Part shown: one piece after another, positions 6,443 to 11,349 of the stretch | Layout of the letters: every line of letters begins with the position of its first letter | How positions within the stretch are numbered: position 1 is the stretch's first letter | Assembly: GCA_030530185.1 (NCBI GenBank) | Contig: JAUMVL010000045.1 | Location: 1-11,349 of the forward strand | DNA length: 11,349 nucleotides | Reading direction: 5' to 3' | Source: Clostridia bacterium | GTDB lineage: Bacteria > Bacillota > Clostridia > Christensenellales > CAG-138 | The notes under the pieces: generated by a model | Told to the model about the DNA's origin: nothing | Seen by the model: the letters and a program-made list of their open reading frames with translations, nothing else | The model's database searches: none | Position numbers and translations under genes: made by a program

Positions 6443-7612
6443 ATGATCCTGCAAAGCATTAAAATGGCATGGGAGTCCGTGCGCTCGAATAAGATGCGTT
6501 CCTTTTTGACGATGCTCGGAATCATCATCGGCGTCATGGCACTGGTCGTGATGGTATCGCTCGTCAACGGCGCAACCGGTGCGGTCACGAGCGAAATCTC
6601 TGCGCTCGGCAACGATCTGCTGTCGGTATCGGTTCGTGATGACAAGGGCAGCCCTCTGCGGCTCGAGGACCTTACGGCTATGGCGGCGGATCCGATGATT
6701 GCAACGATTGCTCCCGACGGATCGATGTATGCGAATGTCAAACACGGCTACAACGAGGTGCGTTCCTCGGTGATGGGGACAACTGCGCCCTACTTCGCGA
6801 TCGAAGGATTGCAGCTCAAGGATGGGCGGCTTTTGAAAACCGTGGACGTTGAAAACGCAGCGTACGTTGCGGTATTGTCCAACGACGCTTCGGAGGAGCT
6901 GTTCGGCGGAGAGCCGGCGCTCGGCAAGACGATCACGATCGACGGGCGAAGCTTTACGGTTGTCGGAACCCTGGAGAAGAACGACTCACTGATGGCGTCG
7001 ATGTTCCGAAACTATGAGGTGTATGTCCCGTACACGGTTGAGTCGCGCATGGCGGGACAGCCCTATGTCAGTTCGTTTGCGGTTGCGGCGGCGGGCGATA
7101 CGGACGCCGCGGAGCAGGCGGTTGCGAAGATGCTGCTTGCGCGGTTCGACCAGGACGACGATGCATTCACGATCATCAACATGTCGAGCATTTCGTCCGC
7201 GATGGACACCGTGACCGGAACGCTGTCCCTGCTGCTCGGCGGAATCGCGGCGATTTCGCTGCTCGTCGGCGGGATCGGCATTATGAATATCATGCTGGTT
7301 TCGGTGACTGAGCGCACCAAAGAGATCGGTATCCGCAAGGCGATCGGTGCGGGCCGCGGGACGATCCTGATGCAGTTTTTGATCGAAGCGCTGATGCTGT
7401 CCTTGCTCGGCTGCATCTTCGGCTTGCTGCTGTCGGCGCTGATTCTTGCAATCGCATCGCATATTGCGGGAACGATCACGTTTTCAATGTCGGCGGATGT
7501 CGTTCTGCTTGCGGTCGGATTTTCGAGCGCAATCGGATTGCTGTTCGGCCTGTATCCGGCCAATCAGGCGGCCAAGAAACATCCGATCGATGCGCTTCGC
7601 TACGAGGGATAA
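6443..7612 (+). CDS. ABC transporter permease (MacB/FtsX family, YknZ-like)
   Basis: A 389-residue permease with the MacB layout: a first membrane helix at about 22-42 preceded by RSNKMRSFLTMLGIIIGV, an extracellular domain at about 45-258 (MacB_PCD type, with the conserved FTVVGTLEK near 171-179), and three closely spaced C-terminal helices near 261-286, 313-337 and 351-371. The loop SVTERTKEIGIRKAIGAGRGTI (287-308), which couples to the ATPase, is the family hallmark, as is YPANQAAKKHPIDALRYE at the end. Such permeases move substrate outside the membrane by a piston-like motion; known cargoes are macrolides, peptides, toxins and lipoproteins. The cargo here is not readable. ATG 6443 follows the ATPase stop by one base, with GGAGGT (6429-6434) at eight bases, again indicating coupled translation. 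Last gene of the operon. Confidence 0.95.
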   Translation: MILQSIKMAWESVRSNKMRSFLTMLGIIIGVMALVVMVSLVNGATGAVTSEISALGNDLLSVSVRDDKGSPLRLEDLTAMAADPMIATIAPDGSMYANVKHGYNEVRSSVMGTTAPYFAIEGLQLKDGRLLKTVDVENAAYVAVLSNDASEELFGGEPALGKTITIDGRSFTVVGTLEKNDSLMASMFRNYEVYVPYTVESRMAGQPYVSSFAVAAAGDTDAAEQAVAKMLLARFDQDDDAFTIINMSSISSAMDTVTGTLSLLLGGIAAISLLVGGIGIMNIMLVSVTERTKEIGIRKAIGAGRGTILMQFLIEALMLSLLGCIFGLLLSALILAIASHIAGTITFSMSADVVLLAVGFSSAIGLLFGLYPANQAAKKHPIDALRYEG

Positions 7613-7619
7613 CGATAAA

Positions 7620-7664
7620 ACAAGAGCTGTAAAGACCTTTGGGCCTTTGACAGCTCTTTTTTGT
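7620..7664. terminator. Bidirectional intrinsic terminator between convergent genes
   Basis: AAGAGCTGT (7622-7630) pairs with ACAGCTCTT (7650-7658). The stem continues inward as AAAG/CTTT (7631-7634 with 7645-7648) past a one-base bulge. On the plus strand the stem runs into six T residues (7657-7662). On the minus strand it is followed by TTGTTTTA. It begins eight bases after the permease stop and ends 12 bases before the LysR stop codon, so it can serve both converging transcripts. Confidence 0.85.
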
Positions 7665-7675
7665 TTGGAGGGAGC

Positions 7676-8572
7676 TTACCGGTTCAGATGCGCTACGCAC
7701 ACATCTAAAAACCGCGCGATTAGCTGGGAGGTGTCGCTTTTTCGCCAGATGGCCGAGACGGTCATCTCCGCTTCGTGCCCGAGCACGGGTCGAACCTCTA
7801 CGGATGTCGGCTCGACAAGATGATCGGTCAAGTACGACGGCAGCAGCGCATAGCCGAGCCCCGCGGTAACCGCCACGATGTTGGTATCGATATCGTCCGA
7901 AACAAACGACAACTCCGGCAGAAAACCGGCGTTCAGAAAGAACCTCGTAACGGAGGAAGCTTCCCCGACCTCATCGGTGGGCTTTTCCACGTCCACAAGT
8001 CGATAGCCTTTGAGTTCCTCGGGACGGACGAAGGGATTTCGCGCAAGCGGGTGGCCGATCGGACAGAGCACCATCAACGGGTATTCCCGAATATCGAGAG
8101 CGACGCAATCATCATAGACATCGCGATATCGATGCGTAAAAATCAGGTCGATTTTCCCGTTGCGCAGCTCCCGGAAGAGCGAGTTAACCGAGCCGCGCAT
8201 CAGGGACAGACTGACCTGCGGATACTGATTGTGAAAATCATTCAGCGCATGGGACAGCCCTTCGTGCTCATATCCGCGCAAAAAGCCGACTTTCAGCGTG
8301 CCGCTGACTTCGCCGCTGTGCGTTCGGATATGCTGCCGCGCTTCGTGTACATGGAACAGGATTGCCTTGGCATCCTCGCGCAGCAGTTTTCCTGCCGAGG
8401 TCAATTCCACGTGTCGCTTTGTACGGTTAAAAAGGATCGTTCCGAGTTCCTCTTCAAGCGCCTTGATCTGCTGCGTCACAGCCGTCTGCGACACAAAGAA
8501 TTCGGCAGCCGTGCGGGTAAAGTTCAGCGTTTCGCACAGGGATACGAAGTATTCGAGCTGTCGGATCTGCAC
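7676..8572 (-). CDS. LysR-type transcriptional regulator
   Basis: A 298-residue LysR regulator of normal family length. The winged helix-turn-helix spans about residues 1-60, with the recognition region LNFTRTAAEFFVSQTAVTQQIKALEEELG (17-44, split here by eye into the two helices) and the conserved LFNRTKRHVELTSAG (47-61). A linker helix (62-85) leads to the effector-binding domain (about 92-296), which has two periplasmic-binding-protein-like lobes (GTLKVGFLRG; LDIREYPLMVLCPIGHPLA). The start is GTG 8572: CCTCC on the plus strand at 8582-8586 is a GGAGG nine bases before it, and the protein then begins MQIRQLEYFV as LysR proteins usually do. The upstream ATG at 8590 contains that GGAGG and would leave almost no leader. 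The gene is divergent from the GH3 gene, with overlapping promoters, so it probably controls GH3 expression and its own. Its effector is unknown. Confidence 0.93.
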   Translation of the reverse strand: MQIRQLEYFVSLCETLNFTRTAAEFFVSQTAVTQQIKALEEELGTILFNRTKRHVELTSAGKLLREDAKAILFHVHEARQHIRTHSGEVSGTLKVGFLRGYEHEGLSHALNDFHNQYPQVSLSLMRGSVNSLFRELRNGKIDLIFTHRYRDVYDDCVALDIREYPLMVLCPIGHPLARNPFVRPEELKGYRLVDVEKPTDEVGEASSVTRFFLNAGFLPELSFVSDDIDTNIVAVTAGLGYALLPSYLTDHLVEPTSVEVRPVLGHEAEMTVSAIWRKSDTSQLIARFLDVCVAHLNR

Positions 8573-8605
8573 GGGAAATATCCTCCACATATATAAGTTT
8601 TATTT

Positions 8606-8635
8606 ATTATATCAAACAATCTAATTATTTTACAA
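8606..8635 (-). promoter_or_regulatory. Sigma-A promoter of the LysR gene
   Basis: Read on the minus strand: TTGTAA (8635-8630), an 18-base spacer and TATAAT (8611-8606). Transcription would start near 8599, giving a leader of about 27 bases to the GTG start at 8572. The -35 shares five bases with the -35 of the divergent GH3 promoter. Confidence 0.65.
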
Positions 8636-8657
8636 GTATTATTCTCAACATTATAAT
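8629..8657 (+). promoter_or_regulatory. Sigma-A promoter of the GH3 gene
   Basis: TTTACA (8629-8634), a 17-base spacer and a perfect TATAAT (8652-8657), predicting a start near 8664 and a leader of about 100 bases. The -35 hexamer overlaps that of the opposing LysR promoter at 8630-8634, so RNA polymerase cannot occupy both promoters at once. The surrounding 8591-8680 is very AT-rich; I cannot pick a convincing T-N11-A LysR box from the many possible ones. Confidence 0.75.
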
Positions 8658-8674
8658 AGTAAAGTAAATTATTT

Positions 8675-8724
8675 GAAAAAACGACGGTTCCGTTTTTTTC
8701 GAAAACGGAAAGAGGAGACCGTCG
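8675..8724 (-). terminator. GH3 leader hairpin that reads as an intrinsic terminator on the minus strand
   Basis: CGACGGT (8682-8688) pairs with ACCGTCG (8718-8724), and inside it TCCGTTTT (8689-8696) pairs with AAAACGGA (8702-8709) around TTTCG. This leaves a one-sided purine bulge AAGAGGAG (8710-8717). On the plus strand no T-run follows, so in the GH3 transcript it is a leader structure. On the minus strand it is followed directly by TTTTTTC (complement of 8675-8681), the layout of an intrinsic terminator, which would stop antisense transcripts from GH3 before they reach the LysR gene. Confidence 0.6.
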
Positions 8725-8762
8725 GAATCAAAAAAGACCCGGTTAAGGAGGAGAAAACACAA

Positions 8763-11349
8763 ATGCTTGGTATCAACATGAATGACGTCATCACGACAAT
8801 CGGATTGCTCAAAAACTATCTGATTGCGATCGGTGTCGTTCTGGCGCTGGCGATCATCATCTCGCTGATTGCCATCAAGATCAAAAAGCCCGAAAAGGGC
8901 CTGGTACGCGGAAGCGCATGGGTCTGCTTTATCCTTGCGACAGCGCTGCTGATCAATGCGATCCTTGTCGGCCCGATGTACAGCATGGTCAGCATGGTGT
9001 TCAGCAAGGGCGGCGACATCAGCGAAAAGAGCATCACCGAAGCCAGCGAGCTTTGCGAAACGATCGCAGACGAGGGCTTTGTCCTGCTCAAGAACGACGG
9101 CCTGCTGCCGCTCGGCAGCAATGCCAAGGTGAACACGTTTGGCTGGTCGTCCACGAACCCGGTTTACGGCGGCACCGGTTCCGGTTCGCTGTCCGGTCTG
9201 TATGAAACCGTCAGCCTGCTGAAGGGACTCGAGAACGCGGGTGTGCAGTACAACCCGGATCTGGTCAAGTTCTACACCGACTGGCGCACCGCGCGTCCGA
9301 ACATCGGCATGATGGGCCAGGATTGGACGATTCCGGAGCGCAGCATCGACGAATATGAGGCGGCCGGCATTTTCGACAATGCAAAGGCTTACTCCGACAC
9401 GGCAATGATCGTCATCGCCCGTTCCGGCGGTGAAGGCGCCGACCTGCCCAAGAGCCTCGATCCCGCGGTTCCGTCCACGTTCAACGATGACGGTAAGGGC
9501 ACGATGTTCAGCGCAACGGGTCTTAGGTACAGCGAGTTCCCCGAGGATCTGGATGCTTCGAAGCACTATCTGGAGCTGACCACGCGTGAGGCGGCGATGG
9601 TCGAGCGCGTCACGAGCGAGTTCCAGAACGTTATCGTCGTGATCAACGCTTCCAACGCGATGGAGCTTGGCTGGGTCAACGATTATCCGAGCATCAAGGC
9701 CGTTATCCTTGCGCCGGGCCCCGGTCAGACGGGCTTCAACGCGCTGGGCAATATCCTCACCGGTAAGGTGAATCCGTCCGGTCGTACGATCGACACGTTT
9801 GTCGCCGATCTGACTGCATCGCCGAACTTCAATAACATCGGCGAATTCCAGTACACGAACCTTGCGGATGTTTCCCCGATGAGCTACGGCTTCCCGGTAA
9901 CCCCGAACTTTGTGGACTATGTCGAGGGCATCTATGTCGGCTATCGCTGGTATGAGACCGCTGCAGCCGAGGGTGCGATCAACTATGACGAGGCTGTCGT
10001 CTATCCGTTCGGTTACGGCCTCAGCTACACCACGTTCGAGCAGACGATGGGCGAGATCACCGAAGCAAACGGCACGATCTCCTTTGACGTTACCGTCAAG
10101 AACACCGGCTCCGCTGCGGGCAAGGATGTTGTGGAAGTTTACTTCAACCCGCCCTATACCAACGGCGGCATTGAAAAGTCTGTTGCCAACCTGATCGCGT
10201 TTGCCAAGACCGGCATTCTGCAGCCCGGCGCAAGCGAGACCGTGAAGATCTCCTTCCAGGCGGAGGATATGGCTTCGTTCGATTATCAGGGCGCAGGCGC
10301 ATACGTTCTCGAGGCAGGCGACTATGTGATCTCGATCAACAAGGATTCGCATACCGTCATCGACTCCAAGACGTACAATGTCGGCGCAACCGTTACCTAC
10401 GGCGAGAACAACAAGCGCGAGAGCGATCAGGAAGCGGCAGTTGCACGCTTTGCCTATGCGCAGGGCGACGTCACCTATCTGTCCCGTGCGGATCATTTCG
10501 CCAACTATGAGGAAGCAACCGCCGCTCCGACGAATTTTGAGATGAGCGACGCTGCAAAGGCCGGTTTCTACAACCATACCAACTACGATCCGACGCAGTT
10601 CAACAATCCGAACGACGTCATGCCGACGACCGGCGCAAAGAACGGTCTGAAGCTTGCGGACTTGCGCGGCAAGGACTATGACGATCCGCAGTGGGAGAAG
10701 CTGCTCGATCAGCTGACGATTGACGATATGGTCAGCCTGATCGGCACCGGCGGCTATCAGAGCGTAGCCGTGGAATCCGTCGGCAAGACACAGCAGGTTG
10801 ACTGCGACGGCCCGGCCTCCATCAACAACAACTTCACGGGCAAGGCGTCCATCGGCTTCCCGGCCGGCGTTGTGATTGCTTCGACCTGGAATGTGGATCT
10901 TGCAAAGCAGTTCGGCCAGTCCATCGGCCGGATGGCGGATGAAATGGACGTTTCCGGCTGGTACGCTCCGGCAATGAACATCCACCGTTCCGCGTTTGCA
11001 GGACGTAACTTCGAGTACTATTCCGAGGACGGTTTGATCTCCGGCAAGATGGCTGCCAACGCGATCCTCGGCGCAGCGGAGAGCGGCGTTTACGCGTTCA
11101 TGAAGCACTTCGCACTGAACGATCAGGAGACGCACCGTACCGACATGCTCTGCACGTGGACGAACGAGCAGGCCATGCGTGAGATCTATCTCAAGCCGTT
11201 TGAAATTTCCGTGAAGGAAGGCAAGTGCGGTGCGGTCATGTCTGCATTCAACTACATCGGCAACAAGTACGCGGCTGCGACCACCGAACTGCAGAACGAG
11301 GTTCTGCGCGGTGAATGGGGCTTTAGAGGCATGGTGCTGACGGACTACT
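8763..11349 (+). CDS. Membrane-anchored GH3 glycosidase with reversed domain order (3' partial)
   Basis: The 862 visible codons contain a family 3 glycoside hydrolase with its two domains swapped. Two membrane helices (about 19-40 and 51-72) come first, then the GH3 C-terminal-type sandwich domain (about 94-422: EGFVLLKNDGLLPL at 104-117; SGGEGAD with candidate acid/base Glu224; YPFGYGLSYT at 414-423). A fibronectin III-like domain follows (about 428-530), then a linker. The GH3 N-terminal-type barrel starts near 647: DGPASI at 682-687, GRNFEYYSEDG at 747-757, KHF at 781-783, and GFRGMVLTDY, where Asp861 is the predicted nucleophile one codon before the edge. Ruminococcus albus and Butyrivibrio beta-glucosidases share this order. 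It probably cleaves terminal beta-linked sugars from oligosaccharides at the outer membrane face; the sugar is not readable. Start: AAGGAGGAG (8745-8753) precedes ATG 8763. Codon choice is strongly biased (AAC, ATC, GGC, AAG), suggesting high expression. Confidence 0.93.
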   Translation, partial: MLGINMNDVITTIGLLKNYLIAIGVVLALAIIISLIAIKIKKPEKGLVRGSAWVCFILATALLINAILVGPMYSMVSMVFSKGGDISEKSITEASELCETIADEGFVLLKNDGLLPLGSNAKVNTFGWSSTNPVYGGTGSGSLSGLYETVSLLKGLENAGVQYNPDLVKFYTDWRTARPNIGMMGQDWTIPERSIDEYEAAGIFDNAKAYSDTAMIVIARSGGEGADLPKSLDPAVPSTFNDDGKGTMFSATGLRYSEFPEDLDASKHYLELTTREAAMVERVTSEFQNVIVVINASNAMELGWVNDYPSIKAVILAPGPGQTGFNALGNILTGKVNPSGRTIDTFVADLTASPNFNNIGEFQYTNLADVSPMSYGFPVTPNFVDYVEGIYVGYRWYETAAAEGAINYDEAVVYPFGYGLSYTTFEQTMGEITEANGTISFDVTVKNTGSAAGKDVVEVYFNPPYTNGGIEKSVANLIAFAKTGILQPGASETVKISFQAEDMASFDYQGAGAYVLEAGDYVISINKDSHTVIDSKTYNVGATVTYGENNKRESDQEAAVARFAYAQGDVTYLSRADHFANYEEATAAPTNFEMSDAAKAGFYNHTNYDPTQFNNPNDVMPTTGAKNGLKLADLRGKDYDDPQWEKLLDQLTIDDMVSLIGTGGYQSVAVESVGKTQQVDCDGPASINNNFTGKASIGFPAGVVIASTWNVDLAKQFGQSIGRMADEMDVSGWYAPAMNIHRSAFAGRNFEYYSEDGLISGKMAANAILGAAESGVYAFMKHFALNDQETHRTDMLCTWTNEQAMREIYLKPFEISVKEGKCGAVMSAFNYIGNKYAAATTELQNEVLRGEWGFRGMVLTDY

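Noticed and set aside
8591..8670. LysR T-N11-A operator boxes
   Set aside because: The stretch is so AT-rich that many candidate boxes fit by chance; none stands out as a symmetric interrupted repeat.
8625..11135. An 836-codon open frame on the minus strand antisense to the GH3 gene
   Set aside because: It mirrors the plus-strand GH3 frame, whose motifs are unmistakable, and its translation is rich in Arg, Asp, His and Val with no recognisable domain. The strong codon bias of the GH3 gene removes stops from the antisense strand. It also spans the divergent promoter region and has no suitable ribosome site.

Overview
The window reads as a chromosomal stretch from a Gram-positive, low-to-mid GC Bacillota, most likely an anaerobic Clostridia member of a gut-type community. 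The reasons are strong GGAGG-type ribosome binding sites, near-consensus housekeeping (sigma-A) promoters in AT-rich gaps, a single-membrane type MacAB/YknXYZ-like transporter, and a domain-swapped family 3 glycoside hydrolase of the kind known from Ruminococcus and Butyrivibrio. I cannot name a genus. No phage, insertion sequence, CRISPR, tRNA or rRNA was seen. No intergenic gap exceeds 300 bases.

Layout. (1) 1-182: the 3' end of a wall- or membrane-anchored surface protein, with a Pro/Glu/Thr stalk, one membrane segment and a basic tail. (2) 266-1435: a major facilitator superfamily transporter. (3) 1576-2490: a DUF5131 (phage Gp37/Gp68-like) three-cysteine protein with an extra six-cysteine tail. 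(4) 2528-3310: a self-contained unit made of a near-consensus extended -10 promoter, a phosphoribosyltransferase-like gene and a strong terminator. (5) 3365-4130: a second single-gene unit whose 224-residue product resembles, by eye, the ferredoxin-dependent bilin reductase (HY2/PcyA) superfamily. That is unexpected in a non-phototroph and is the most interesting observation here. (6) 4211-7664: a three-gene operon for an ABC export system (adaptor, ATPase, permease), ending in a terminator that works on both strands. (7) 7676-8572, minus strand: a LysR-type regulator. (8) 8763 to the window end, plus strand: a membrane-anchored GH3 glycosidase with reversed domain order, cut by the window edge just after its predicted catalytic nucleophile.

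How the parts relate. The adaptor, ATPase and permease are tightly coupled and should form one transport complex. The LysR gene and the GH3 gene are divergent, and their predicted -35 elements overlap base for base. This is the classical geometry of a LysR regulator controlling its neighbour and itself, so the GH3 gene is the best candidate target. A hairpin in the GH3 leader also reads as an intrinsic terminator on the opposite strand, which could shield the LysR gene from antisense transcription. The first five genes look like independent units without an obvious common pathway.
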